Assembly (NCBI GenBank): GCA_002792915.1
Contig: PFPF01000057.1
Span: 1 to 12,000 of the forward strand
Direction of reading: 5' to 3'
Source of the DNA: Candidatus Micrarchaeota archaeon CG_4_10_14_0_2_um_filter_60_11
GTDB lineage: Archaea; Micrarchaeota; Micrarchaeia; Norongarragalinales; Norongarragalinaceae
Length of the DNA: 12,000 nucleotides
Both the position numbers and the translations under genes were made by a program. Shown in pieces: positions 1-6,042 of this stretch (positions are counted from its first letter, which is position 1; each line of letters begins with the position of its first letter). The notes beneath the pieces were generated by a model. The model saw only the letters and a list, made by a program, of their open reading frames with translations. It did not search any database and had not been told where the DNA came from.

Positions 1-356
1 CCGGGGTCGACCAGCTGCACACCGGCGCGATAGTCGGCAAAATGGAGGGAAACGTCCGGGAAATACTGGAAATGAACGAGTGGCTGCGCTCGGACTTTTA
101 CGGCTTGAAGCCCGTGCTTCCCGTGGCCTCGGGCGGGGTGGACCCGACGCGCGTGCCGCGCCTGCTCGATTTGGCGGGCACCGAACTCGTAATCAACGCG
201 GGCGGCGGCATTCACGGGCACCCGTGCGGCACGCGCGCAGGCGCGCGCGCCCTGCGCCAGTCCATGGATGCGTGGATGGCGGGAAAAAGCCTGCGGGATT
301 ACGCGAAGACGCACGTTGAGCTGGGGCAAGCGCTCGAAGAGTGGGGAAACAGGTAA
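1..356 (+). CDS. rbcL: Ribulose-bisphosphate carboxylase large chain, archaeal form III type, C-terminal part (5' cut by window edge)
   Basis: The open frame runs from base 3 to a TAA at 354-356; the ATG at 42 is internal. The translation starts GVDQLHTGAIVGKMEG, which is catalytic loop 6 of RuBisCO: the His of LHTG and the Lys of VGK sit 7 residues apart, as His327 and Lys334 do in the plant enzyme. Next come the phosphate-binding SGG (VASGGVDP) and GGG (NAGGGIHGHP) motifs and a typical C-terminal helix region (RDYAKTHVELGQALEEWG). In archaea, form III RuBisCO normally works in nucleotide salvage: ribulose-1,5-bisphosphate made from AMP is carboxylated to two 3-phosphoglycerates. The family is clear. 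The form III assignment rests on the C-terminus only, and II/III-like forms cannot be excluded. Confidence 0.93.
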   Translation, partial: GVDQLHTGAIVGKMEGNVREILEMNEWLRSDFYGLKPVLPVASGGVDPTRVPRLLDLAGTELVINAGGGIHGHPCGTRAGARALRQSMDAWMAGKSLRDYAKTHVELGQALEEWGNR

Positions 357-379
357 AAAGGTTTCGCAGGCGGGCAAGG

Positions 380-386
380 CTTTAAG
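380..386 (+). promoter_or_regulatory. Possible TATA box (CTTTAAG) for the small ORF at 419
   Basis: An isolated A/T-rich heptamer in GC-rich DNA, 32 bp before the ATG at 419. Archaeal transcription would start about 25 bp downstream, giving a leader of roughly 10 nt. It is a position-based guess. Confidence 0.3.
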
Positions 387-418
387 CGGCTTTCGCGGCA
401 TCAATGCTATTTCCCACC

Positions 419-535
419 ATGGAGCCGTCGATACTGATAATGGCAAGCGGGTTAGCGATGAGCTTTTTCGACGCGGGCAACGGCCTGCTCGTGTTCGGCT
501 TCGGCGCGCTCATGCACGTTGCGTTCGATTTTTAA
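419..535 (+). CDS. Possible 38-aa hydrophobic peptide
   Basis: ATG at 419 opens a 39-codon frame ending in TAA at 533-535. The peptide starts MEPSILIMASGLAMSFFDAG and ends GFGALMHVAFDF. It is largely hydrophobic and could be a single membrane-spanning peptide. No Shine-Dalgarno site is visible, but a TATA-like box lies at 380-386. Its last 36 bases (500-535) are identical to a segment at 2589-2624 that is not part of a comparable ORF, and its stop codon falls in the presumed TATA box of the next gene. The frame may therefore be a chance reading of promoter DNA. I do not recognise it. Confidence 0.33.
   Translation: MEPSILIMASGLAMSFFDAGNGLLVFGFGALMHVAFDF
500..535 (+). repeat. 36-bp exact direct repeat, copy 1, acting as promoter region of the gene at 558
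   Basis: This stretch (starts TTCGGCGCGCTCATG, ends GCGTTCGATTTTTAA) is identical over 36 bases to 2589-2624. It ends in a TATA-like ATTTTTAA at 528-535. The next start codon (558) lies 22 bp beyond the repeat, which puts the TATA centre about 26 bp upstream of it, the usual spacing for a leaderless archaeal transcript. The flanks of the two copies are not alike beyond the repeat. Confidence 0.8.
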
Positions 536-557
536 CCATTGGCTGCAAAAAGGTTGC

Positions 558-2027
558 ATGCGAAAAGCGATTCTGTTCTTGTTGTTGTCCGCGGGTTTGG
601 CTTGCGCGGCAGACGTCGCAATCGTTTCGGTGGGCCTACCCGCGTCCGCGGTTGCGGGCGAGCATTTCAACGCGAGCATTACCGCCGCCAACCTGGAAAA
701 TTTCACTGCCAACGCCACAATCTCGCTGTCCTTCTTCGGGGAGTGCCCGGTTTCGTACGAGCAGTACCCATCGATTTTACCGTATTCGCAACAGTCTTTT
801 TACTTTGACGCGGTCGTTGGCTGCGCTGGAAACTACACGGTTCTTGCGGTTGCGCGTGCGGTCAACGACTCCAATTCTTCCAACGGAAAGGCGTCCCTGC
901 CCTTGACGGTTTACGCTTCGCCTTCCAACGCCACGCCTTCGCCGACGGTTACTCCGTCACCCAACGCCAGCGTCACGCCTTCGCCATCCCCAAGTCCCAC
1001 GCCTTCGCCAAACCCGACAATAACGCCATCGCCAAGCATTACTCCAAGTCCTACGCCTTCGCCAGCCCCAACAGTCATACCTTCACCGGGTGTATTCCCT
1101 TCTCCTTCGCAAACGCCTTCGCTTTGGCCCGAAGCCAATGGCTCGGTGTCGCTTTCGTTTGACCGTGCGCTCGGCAATAGCCAGGTGACTGTACTCGCTG
1201 AAGGTGCGACTTCTTTCACACGGGTTTTCGGCGCGGGCTACAATACTTCGTTCGAGCTTCCGAAAGGCGATTGGGCGATTTCGGCAATCGTGGACGACCC
1301 CGCAACGCCTGCGGCGGATTACCTGTCCGAGGCGCAGGCGGTGCGTGTTGCCGCTGGTAGGCAGAGCAACCTGAGCGTTGCGCTTTACCCCGCGGGGGAT
1401 TTGTCCGGCGAGATAAACGCAGCAGGCGCCAGCCTAAAGCTTTCCTGCGCGGGGTTCGACGGGCTGTTTGAGACGCGCGCCTCGCAAAACGGCTCGTTCG
1501 ATTTCGGTGCCGTGCCCGCAAGGCGCTGCACGATAATCGCCGCTTCGCCAAGCGGAGAAAAAGAGTTCAACGTCACCGTCCGGCAGGGTGAGGAGAACAA
1601 CGAACGCATACTGCTCGTCGTCGACGTGAGCATCGATCGCAAGACCGGCGGGGAAATAGGCAACGCGCTCCTGTTCGTTGCATTCCTACTGGTTTTCCTG
1701 TGCGCGGCGCTGTTGTTGCCGCGCTTCAAGCGGATTTTGGCTCGTCACAAGGCGCGGCAAGAAGCGCAGCCTTCCGGCTTGAAGGCGTCGAAGCGCGCCC
1801 TTGACGTCATCTCGACGCTGCCCGAGCGCGAGGCGGCGGTGGTGAACCACCTACTAGACAACAAGGGGCGAGACACGCAGTCGCGCATCCGGAAGAAGCT
1901 CTTGATTCCCAAGACTTCGCTGTTCAGGATAATCGCGTCGCTTGAGAAAAAGAACGTGGTTAACGCCGTGAAGGACGGCAAGGCCGTCAAAGTGTCCTTC
2001 ACCGACTGGTTCAAGTCCAAAGAGTGA
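558..2027 (+). CDS. Membrane-anchored winged-helix protein with extracellular sensor-like domains
   Basis: 489 aa from ATG 558. I prefer this start to ATG 519 because it begins the signal peptide directly (MRKAILFLLLSAGLACA, likely cleavage near residue 17-18) and has a TATA-like box at 528-535. Order of parts: residues 18-120, a beta-rich domain with two Cys (63, 89) and many N-x-S/T sequons; 121-188, a Pro/Ser/Thr stalk of TPSPSP-like repeats; 190-358, beta-rich, including a carboxypeptidase-regulatory-like stretch near 280-335 with Cys 297 and 324; about 367-388, one transmembrane helix; then a basic cytoplasmic tail with a winged helix at about 412-485 (LPEREAAVVNHLL, KTSLFRIIASLEKKNVV), similar to archaeal DUF7343-type domains. 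The topology suggests a one-component regulator that senses outside and binds DNA inside. Ligand and targets are unknown. Confidence 0.82.
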   Translation: MRKAILFLLLSAGLACAADVAIVSVGLPASAVAGEHFNASITAANLENFTANATISLSFFGECPVSYEQYPSILPYSQQSFYFDAVVGCAGNYTVLAVARAVNDSNSSNGKASLPLTVYASPSNATPSPTVTPSPNASVTPSPSPSPTPSPNPTITPSPSITPSPTPSPAPTVIPSPGVFPSPSQTPSLWPEANGSVSLSFDRALGNSQVTVLAEGATSFTRVFGAGYNTSFELPKGDWAISAIVDDPATPAADYLSEAQAVRVAAGRQSNLSVALYPAGDLSGEINAAGASLKLSCAGFDGLFETRASQNGSFDFGAVPARRCTIIAASPSGEKEFNVTVRQGEENNERILLVVDVSIDRKTGGEIGNALLFVAFLLVFLCAALLLPRFKRILARHKARQEAQPSGLKASKRALDVISTLPEREAAVVNHLLDNKGRDTQSRIRKKLLIPKTSLFRIIASLEKKNVVNAVKDGKAVKVSFTDWFKSKE

Positions 2028-2039
2028 GCGCGCGCCGCG

Positions 2040-2147
2040 ATGGCGAACGGGCCGATTTGGACCGTTTTTCCGCCTATCGTTCCGCCCAAAAAATAAGTCC
2101 GCTCCCGCGCAGCAGACTCACGAGCTTAGGCTCGGAGGAATGAGTGA
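2040..2147 (+). promoter_or_regulatory. Intergenic leader of the secreted-protein gene, with AT box, small hairpin and strong SD
   Basis: The 120-bp gap after the regulator gene contains an A-rich AAAAAATAAG at about 2089-2098 (possible TATA), a short hairpin CGAGC-TTAG-GCTCG at 2121-2134, and GGAGGA at 2134-2139, 8 nt before ATG 2148. The hairpin abuts the Shine-Dalgarno site and could modulate its access. An 18-codon ATG frame (2040-2096) also fits here; I see no support for its translation. Confidence 0.4.
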
Positions 2148-2540
2148 ATGAAATCGGCTTTGCTCGTCTTGGCCGTCGCGTCGCTTTTGGCGGCGTCGTC
2201 GGCTTACGAGTGGATTGGCGCTTTCGAAGCGCCCAAGAAGGCGGCGGTGGATGCGCCGTTCGCGGTCGGCTTTAACGCCACGGGAACGGGCTATCTGGAA
2301 TACCCTGCGATTTACGCGGCGCAGAACGGCACGTGGGTTGCAGCTTGCCTGTTTCCCGAAGAGCGCCTGAACGGCTCGAAGGTGTACTCGTGCAACGTGA
2401 GTTCCCCGATTGCGGGCAACTTTTCGCTGCGCGCGAGCATCCACACCAACGTGCGGGCGAACTGCACGAACGTGACGTACACGCCCAACCCGACTGACGG
2501 CTGCGGCGACTACAAGGACCGCGCAGTCAACATTGTGTAA
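2148..2540 (+). CDS. Small secreted or surface protein, unrecognised family
   Basis: 130 aa. The start is fixed by the Shine-Dalgarno site GGAGGA 8 nt upstream. An N-terminal signal peptide (MKSALLVLAVASLLAASSA) is followed by a mature domain of about 110 aa that looks beta-rich and has four Cys, two in the centre (ACLF, SCNV) and two near the end (NCTN, GCGD), which would allow two disulfides. There are many N-x-S/T sequons (NAT, NGT, NGS, NVS, NFS, NCT, NVT), consistent with archaeal surface N-glycosylation. No membrane anchor follows, so it is probably released or bound to other surface proteins. It follows the membrane regulator and could be its partner, but that is only positional inference. 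Confidence 0.72.
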   Translation: MKSALLVLAVASLLAASSAYEWIGAFEAPKKAAVDAPFAVGFNATGTGYLEYPAIYAAQNGTWVAACLFPEERLNGSKVYSCNVSSPIAGNFSLRASIHTNVRANCTNVTYTPNPTDGCGDYKDRAVNIV

Positions 2541-2560
2541 GCCGCGCGGCCAGCGGTACG

Positions 2561-2583
2561 GTTTTACCCCCTTTTCTTTTTTT
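2561..2583 (+). terminator. Pyrimidine/T-rich terminator
   Basis: CCCCCTTTTCTTTTTTTA lies about 27 bp after the stop codon of the secreted-protein gene and before the promoter repeat of the next gene. Archaeal RNA polymerase terminates at such T-runs, and this is the natural end of the upstream transcript. Confidence 0.5.
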
Positions 2584-2588
2584 ATGGT

Positions 2589-2624
2589 TTCGGCGCGCTC
2601 ATGCACGTTGCGTTCGATTTTTAA
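2589..2624 (+). repeat. 36-bp exact direct repeat, copy 2, promoter region of the PGI/PMI gene
   Basis: Identical to 500-535. The copy ends in ATTTTTAA at 2617-2624, and the PGI/PMI ATG at 2648 follows 23 bp later. Unlike copy 1 it does not end a plausible ORF: the corresponding frame upstream is a low-complexity T-rich tract without a start. This supports a DNA-level promoter role. Confidence 0.8.
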
Positions 2625-2647
2625 GGCGGCTCGCGTTATCCTTTTTC

Positions 2648-3601
2648 ATGGCACTCGGCGACTCGATGCGGAAAGCATTGCAAGGCTTTCCCGAACAATT
2701 CGGCAAGGGGCTCGCGTTGGCCGAAGGCGTCTCGGCGCAGGACTGCGACTCGTGCGCCCTAGTCGGAATGGGCGGCAGCGCGCTCGCGGGCGACCTGTTC
2801 AACTGCTGGATTCCCGAACTGTCAATGCAAGTCCGGCGCGACTATTCCGCGCCGCAATGCGACTCGGGCACGCTGCTGTTCGCCTGCTCTTACTCCGGAA
2901 ACACTGAAGAGACGCTCGCGGCGTTCAAGGACGGCTTCGACTCGGGCGCGCAAACCGTGGCAATCGCGAGCGGGGGACAGCTTGAGAGGGAAGCGTTGGG
3001 CCTCGAATTGCCGTTCATCAAGCTTCCGAGCGGAATCCAGCCGCGTTGCGCGACCGGTTATTTCTTTTCGGCAATGGCAAGCGCGCTCGAGGAAAGCGGG
3101 TTCTTCGCCGGTAGGGTGGACGAAGTGGCCGACCTTTCGGTTTCCGCCGACGAAGCCGCGGCGAAAAGCATGGCAGCGAAGCTCAAGGGGAAAATTCCGC
3201 TTGTTTACGCGTCGAGCGGCTGGGAGGCGGTCGCGCGCACCTGCAAGATTAAGTTCAACGAGAATTCGAAGAGCCCCGCGTTTTACAACGTTTTTCCCGA
3301 GCTGAACCACAACGAGATGGTGGGCTTCACCAAGCCGCCGGCAAAGTTCGCCGCCGTAATGCTCCGCGACGATGGAGACGACCCGCGCATCAGAAAAAGG
3401 TTCGACGCCACCGAAAAGATTCTCGAGGCAAAAGGCGTGGAATGCCTGGATTACGAGATGCAGGGCGCCTCGCGGCTGGAAAAGATGTTTTCGGCGCTTT
3501 ACTTCTTCGACTGGGCCTCGTTCCACCTCGCGCTCGCCAACGGCGTCGACCCCGAGCCCGTAGCCATGGTGGAAGACTTGAAGAAGCGGCTGAAAGCCTG
3601 A
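2648..3601 (+). CDS. Bifunctional phosphoglucose/phosphomannose isomerase (archaeal PGI/PMI, SIS fold)
   Basis: 317 aa, the usual length of the archaeal PGI/PMI family (TIGR02128-like). It interconverts glucose-6-P and fructose-6-P, and mannose-6-P and fructose-6-P, in the cytosol, feeding gluconeogenesis/glycolysis and sugar-nucleotide synthesis. Two SIS lobes are visible. GMGGSALAGD at residues 40-49 and SYSGNTEETL at 81-90 form the sugar-phosphate site. IQPRCATG at 130-137 carries the conserved Arg. NENSKSPAFYNVFPELNHNE gives Glu205 and His221, spaced 16 apart like the catalytic Glu203 and His219 of the Pyrobaculum enzyme. No Shine-Dalgarno site is seen; the TATA spacing suggests a leaderless mRNA beginning at the ATG. 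It is convergent with the glutaredoxin gene, with only 3 bp between the stop codons. Confidence 0.92.
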   Translation: MALGDSMRKALQGFPEQFGKGLALAEGVSAQDCDSCALVGMGGSALAGDLFNCWIPELSMQVRRDYSAPQCDSGTLLFACSYSGNTEETLAAFKDGFDSGAQTVAIASGGQLEREALGLELPFIKLPSGIQPRCATGYFFSAMASALEESGFFAGRVDEVADLSVSADEAAAKSMAAKLKGKIPLVYASSGWEAVARTCKIKFNENSKSPAFYNVFPELNHNEMVGFTKPPAKFAAVMLRDDGDDPRIRKRFDATEKILEAKGVECLDYEMQGASRLEKMFSALYFFDWASFHLALANGVDPEPVAMVEDLKKRLKA

Positions 3602-3604
3602 CGC

Positions 3605-3838
3605 CTACTTCAGCGCGTCGTCGATTGCCTGCTTGTCGAAGCCCACGATTATCTTCTTGCCGATTTCCAGCACGGGCACGCCCATCTGGCCGCTCTTCTC
3701 GACCATCTCCTCGGCGCGCTTCTGGTCGGCGGCGACGTTCACGTCCTCGAACGCGACGCCCTTCTGTTTAAGGTAATTCTTCGCGAGCACGCAGTACGGG
3801 CACGTGGGCGTGCTGTAAACCGTCACTTTCTTCGCCAT
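3605..3838 (-). CDS. Glutaredoxin-like / NrdH-type thiol protein (CPYC)
   Basis: 77 aa from ATG 3838. A longer frame upstream exists, but the start here is set by GGAGG (forward 3847-3851) 8 nt before the ATG and by the fold starting at once (MAKKVTVYSTPTCPYC). The redox motif is Cys13-Pro-Tyr-Cys16, the cis-Pro loop is GVPV (Pro55), and the C-terminal FDKQAIDDAL helix completes a minimal glutaredoxin/NrdH fold. Likely role: cytosolic disulfide reduction. Partners could include the redox proteins here, but NrdD of class III usually takes electrons from formate or a thioredoxin/glutaredoxin system, so a link to the RNR cluster is only possible. It ends the leftward run of genes and is separated from the thioredoxin-fold gene by 95 bp with its own promoter. 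Confidence 0.9.
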   Translation of the reverse strand: MAKKVTVYSTPTCPYCVLAKNYLKQKGVAFEDVNVAADQKRAEEMVEKSGQMGVPVLEIGKKIIVGFDKQAIDDALK

Positions 3839-3846
3839 CAAAACCG

Positions 3847-3909
3847 CCTCCTTTTCGTTCGCAGCCTTCCTGAGTTGTGCAATCTTTTTTTGCCTCAGCC
3901 TTAATAATT
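3847..3909 (-). promoter_or_regulatory. Promoter and SD of the glutaredoxin gene
   Basis: On the minus strand AATTATTAAGG (forward 3899-3909) is a TATA-like box, giving a start near 3878. The resulting leader of about 40 nt carries AAGGAGG right before the gene. This suggests the glutaredoxin can be expressed apart from the upstream operon. Confidence 0.45.
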
Positions 3910-3933
3910 CAGCATCCAAGCTCTTCGCCCCGC

Positions 3934-4275
3934 TCAGCCGCCGAACAGCGACTCCCAAAATCCCTTTTTCTTTTCCTTCTCTCCCTCTCGGCCCGATGCC
4001 GTCGCGACCGCCTTGCGCAGCGTTGCCTCGTTAATCGCGTCCAGCAGGAACCCTCCGGCAAGCGCGGGCCCCTTGACTATCACCGCGGGCGTGCCGACTA
4101 TTCCGTACCCGCGCACGCGCGCCGCGCCTTCCGGAGAGTTCACGTCGTACTCCTTCAGCTCCACTTCGCCGGGCCGCTCGGTTTCGAGCGCCGCGCACAC
4201 GCGCTCCACCAGCTCTTTCGCCGGCGGGCAGTGCGGGCACGAATTCGAGTAATAAATTTCCACTGCCGTTTTCAT
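3934..4275 (-). CDS. Thioredoxin/glutaredoxin-fold protein (CPHC)
   Basis: 113 aa. It starts MKTAVEIYYSNSCPHC with the redox pair Cys13-Pro-His-Cys16, the motif seen in DsbA-type and some archaeal thioredoxins. A cis-Pro loop follows (GIVGTPAVIVKG, Pro63), then a helical C-terminus with a charged Glu/Lys stretch and a terminal GFWESLFGG. No signal peptide is present, so it should act in the cytosol. Its ATG overlaps the stop of the phosphoesterase gene by 4 nt (ATGA), so the two are translationally coupled. The extended charged tail is beyond the usual minimal fold; whether it reduces the neighbouring proteins is unknown. Confidence 0.87.
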   Translation of the reverse strand: MKTAVEIYYSNSCPHCPPAKELVERVCAALETERPGEVELKEYDVNSPEGAARVRGYGIVGTPAVIVKGPALAGGFLLDAINEATLRKAVATASGREGEKEKKKGFWESLFGG

Positions 4276-4631
4276 TTCGCATCCCTCTTAAAGAACAGCC
4301 AGTTCTTTCCCTTCATGCGCGCCAGCACATAGCGCCCGCGCAGTTTGCTTCCCCTAAATTCGGTTTTCACTTCGCCGTCCTTCCATTCGGTTTTGCACTC
4401 GCCGTAATCCCAGCGCTTTACGATGCCTTTCCCGTAACCTTCCCTTATCTCGCCCTCGAATTTTTCATAGCCGAGCGGGTGGCCGTCCACCTCGATTGCC
4501 AGCCGCTTCACTCCCGCTTCGAGCGGCGGCTCCTTCGGCAGCGCCCAACTTTTCAGCACTCCGTTGCGCTCCAAACGCAAATCCCAGTGCAAGTGCGAAG
4601 CCGCGTGTTCCTGCACCACGAATATGGCCAT
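4272..4631 (-). CDS. Stand-alone LigD-type 3'-phosphoesterase (PE domain)
   Basis: 119 aa from ATG 4631. This start overlaps the nth stop (TGATG) and has GAGGG about 7 nt upstream; ATG 4637 is an alternative. The whole protein is the PE domain known from bacterial LigD, which trims 3'-phosphate and 3'-ribonucleotide ends of DNA in repair. All the manganese/catalytic residues map with the same spacing as in Pseudomonas LigD (H42, H48, D50, R52, H84, Y88): His9, His15, Asp17, Arg19 (EHAASHLHWDLRLE), His51 and Tyr55 (DGHPLGYEKFEG). The C-terminal LRGRYVLARMKGKNWLFFKRD is also typical. No ligase or polymerase domain is attached, as in other archaeal free-standing PEs. Coupling to Nth suggests it cleans the 3' ends left by the nuclease/lyase. 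Confidence 0.92.
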   Translation of the reverse strand: MAIFVVQEHAASHLHWDLRLERNGVLKSWALPKEPPLEAGVKRLAIEVDGHPLGYEKFEGEIREGYGKGIVKRWDYGECKTEWKDGEVKTEFRGSKLRGRYVLARMKGKNWLFFKRDAK

Positions 4632-5257
4632 CAGCATTCCCTCGAAGGGCACCACTGCCGCACCGCGCAGGCGCAGCACTCGGGCTTGCGCGCCGTGCAA
4701 ACCGCCCTGCCGTGCTGCACGAGCAGCTCGTTCACCTTGCCCCAATCCTTTTTTTCGAACAGCGCCATCAAATCCCTTTCGATTCCCAGCTGCGTGTTCT
4801 TCTTCGAGAAGCCCAGCCTGCGCGAGAGCCGCCAGACGTGCGTGTCCACGGCGATGCCCTCGGTTTTGCCGAAGCCTTGCGAAAGCACTATGTTCGCGGT
4901 CTTGCGCCCCACGCCCGGCAGCTTCACAAGCTCGGCCATCGAGGCGGGCACCCGCCCGCCGTAATCCGACACGAGCTTGCGTGCCATTGCTTTCAAGTGC
5001 TTCGCCTTCTGGTGATAGTACCCCGTCGAGCGCATCATTTTTTCAAGAGTGCGCAAGTCCGCGTTCGCGAAGTCGCGAGGCGTCCTGAATTTTTTGAAGA
5101 GCGTCGGCAGCACCTTGTCCACCTGCCTGTCCGTGCATTGGGCGGACAAAATCGTGGCGACGAGCGTTTTGAACGGGCCGCCGCGCCCCCATGCGGGCGT
5201 TCCATAGCCGCGCTCCAGCCGCTTCAACACCTTCGCCGCGCGCTCGGTTTTTTTCAT
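4631..5257 (-). CDS. nth: Endonuclease III, DNA glycosylase/AP lyase
   Basis: 208 aa from ATG 5257, close to E. coli Nth (211 aa). A longer open frame reaches 5386, but it overlaps the V4R gene; ATG 5257 has GGGTGA 4 nt upstream and the family N-terminus (KKTERAAKVLKRL). The enzyme removes oxidised pyrimidines and nicks the abasic site. The helix-hairpin-helix LPGVGRKTAN carries catalytic Lys119; the catalytic Asp138 is in VDTHVWRLSRRLG. A C-terminal 4Fe-4S cluster is complete: Cys187-x6-Cys194-x2-Cys197-x5-Cys203. The start lies 4 nt after the V4R stop and the end overlaps the phosphoesterase start, so it is in the middle of a tightly packed operon. Confidence 0.95.
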   Translation of the reverse strand: MKKTERAAKVLKRLERGYGTPAWGRGGPFKTLVATILSAQCTDRQVDKVLPTLFKKFRTPRDFANADLRTLEKMMRSTGYYHQKAKHLKAMARKLVSDYGGRVPASMAELVKLPGVGRKTANIVLSQGFGKTEGIAVDTHVWRLSRRLGFSKKNTQLGIERDLMALFEKKDWGKVNELLVQHGRAVCTARKPECCACAVRQWCPSREC

Positions 5258-5261
5258 GCGG

Positions 5262-5828
5262 TCACCCTGCGAGCTGGTTGCGAAACTTTCGCAGCTTTGC
5301 GTTCCTCGAAAACTTTTGCCTGCTTCCCAGCACGAAGCGGCACTTTTTGCTTCCCGCGGAAACGCACTCGGTTTCAACGCAGTCAATCCTGCGCCTGTAA
5401 ATGTAAGACGCCGCGCCCGCGAGGAACCCGCGCAGGAAGTCGCAGGACGGCCTGCCCGCCCCGCGGCGCCTGAACGGGGAATCCTCGACTACGATTTCGC
5501 CGTCGGGCGACGCGTCCAACACGCGAATCCTGCCCCAGCCCGCGCCGGAAGCCATCTTCGCCATGTAGCGCGCCTGTTCCTCGCCCGACTTCTTGGAAAA
5601 GCGGCGGTGAGCCCGCGTAGCGCGGCTGCCGGCCCCGCGGCCCGCGTCGTAAACCGCCTTGGCGCCGGTCTCCTCGCCGAACTTTTCCTTCAGCCTGTCC
5701 GACAGGCCCTGCAGGCTGTCAACGTCCACCAGGAAAACGCGCAGCCCGGTCACCGTGATGCGGCCGTTCTTGAAGCTTATCAGTCCCTTGCGCGCCAGGT
5801 TCGCGTAATGGAAGTAATCCCAGACCAT
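5262..5828 (-). CDS. V4R-domain protein (predicted small-molecule/hydrocarbon-binding)
   Basis: 188 aa from ATG 5828, chosen because the frame upstream of it is occupied by the RHH-like gene (stop 5 nt earlier). Residues 1-60 include RVFLVDVDSLQGLSDRLKEKFG, the lead-in of V4R-type folds (XylR N-terminal / BchJ group). The V4R core is at about 105-170: Cys129-Asp-Phe-x2-Gly-Phe-x2-Gly, then Glu153-x-Cys155 with GSKKCRF (Cys163). These conserved Cys residues are thought to help bind a ligand or metal. The first ~100 residues contain a basic stretch (SRATRAHRRFSKKSGEEQ). Function is unknown. With the RHH-like protein ahead and nth behind, a sensor role for a repair/redox operon is a reasonable inference. 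Confidence 0.82.
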   Translation of the reverse strand: MVWDYFHYANLARKGLISFKNGRITVTGLRVFLVDVDSLQGLSDRLKEKFGEETGAKAVYDAGRGAGSRATRAHRRFSKKSGEEQARYMAKMASGAGWGRIRVLDASPDGEIVVEDSPFRRRGAGRPSCDFLRGFLAGAASYIYRRRIDCVETECVSAGSKKCRFVLGSRQKFSRNAKLRKFRNQLAG

Positions 5829-5833
5829 TCCGC

Positions 5834-5986
5834 TCACTTCTTCAGCCCGTACCTCTTCGAGTACATCGCAAGCGACTTTTCCAGCAGGTCCTTGAACGAG
5901 CCGCGCTTCCACCGCCCGTTCTCGTACTCGTACGCGTCGCGCGCCGCCAGAAACACCTCGTCCTCAATCGTAGTGCAGAATTTCAC
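5834..5986 (-). CDS. Small ribbon-helix-helix-like protein, GTG start
   Basis: 50 aa, from a GTG (forward 5984-5986) to TGA (5834-5836). A six-G tract (forward 5992-5997) sits 5 nt before the GTG as ribosome binding site, and a TATA box lies at 6018-6026. The sequence begins MKFCTTIEDEVFLAARDAYE and ends in GSFKDLLEKSLAMYSKRYGLKK. A short beta segment followed by two helices, with Ser-Phe-Lys-Asp at the second helix start, matches the layout of RHH/MetJ-Arc transcription factors and antitoxin DNA-binding domains. The middle (YENGRWKRG) is longer than the usual turn. No toxin gene is adjacent; the next gene is V4R, 5 nt away. It may autoregulate this operon. The fold is inferred from the pattern only. 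Confidence 0.72.
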   Translation of the reverse strand: MKFCTTIEDEVFLAARDAYEYENGRWKRGSFKDLLEKSLAMYSKRYGLKK

Positions 5987-6017
5987 GCTTTCCCCCCTTT
6001 GGGTTTTTTCAGAGGCG

Positions 6018-6026
6018 AATATATAG
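6018..6026 (-). promoter_or_regulatory. TATA box of the RHH-V4R-nth-PE operon
   Basis: CTATATATT on the minus strand is the best TATA-like site in the GC-rich part. Transcription would start about 10 nt before the GTG at 5986, close to the G-rich Shine-Dalgarno tract. Confidence 0.6.
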
Positions 6027-6042
6027 ATATCCCTACGCGAAA

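Noticed and set aside
925..1125. Tandem-repeat DNA (ACGCCTTCGCCA-like) as a CRISPR or satellite array
   Set aside because: It encodes the Thr-Pro-Ser-Pro stalk in frame, the units are irregular and there are no spacers.
2040..2096. 18-codon ATG frame in the leader of the secreted-protein gene
   Set aside because: No SD or leaderless promoter at the right distance; likely chance.
2822..3526. Minus-strand open frame of 234 codons opposite PGI/PMI
   Set aside because: Antisense shadow of a confidently identified gene.
5258..5386. N-terminal extension of endonuclease III (43 residues)
   Set aside because: It overlaps the V4R coding region, which has conserved Cys there, and the SD and family N-terminus point to ATG 5257.
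4496..5473. Plus-strand open frame of 325 codons opposite nth and its neighbours
   Set aside because: Arg/Ala/Pro-rich antisense reading of nth/PE/V4R; no start signals and no recognisable domain.
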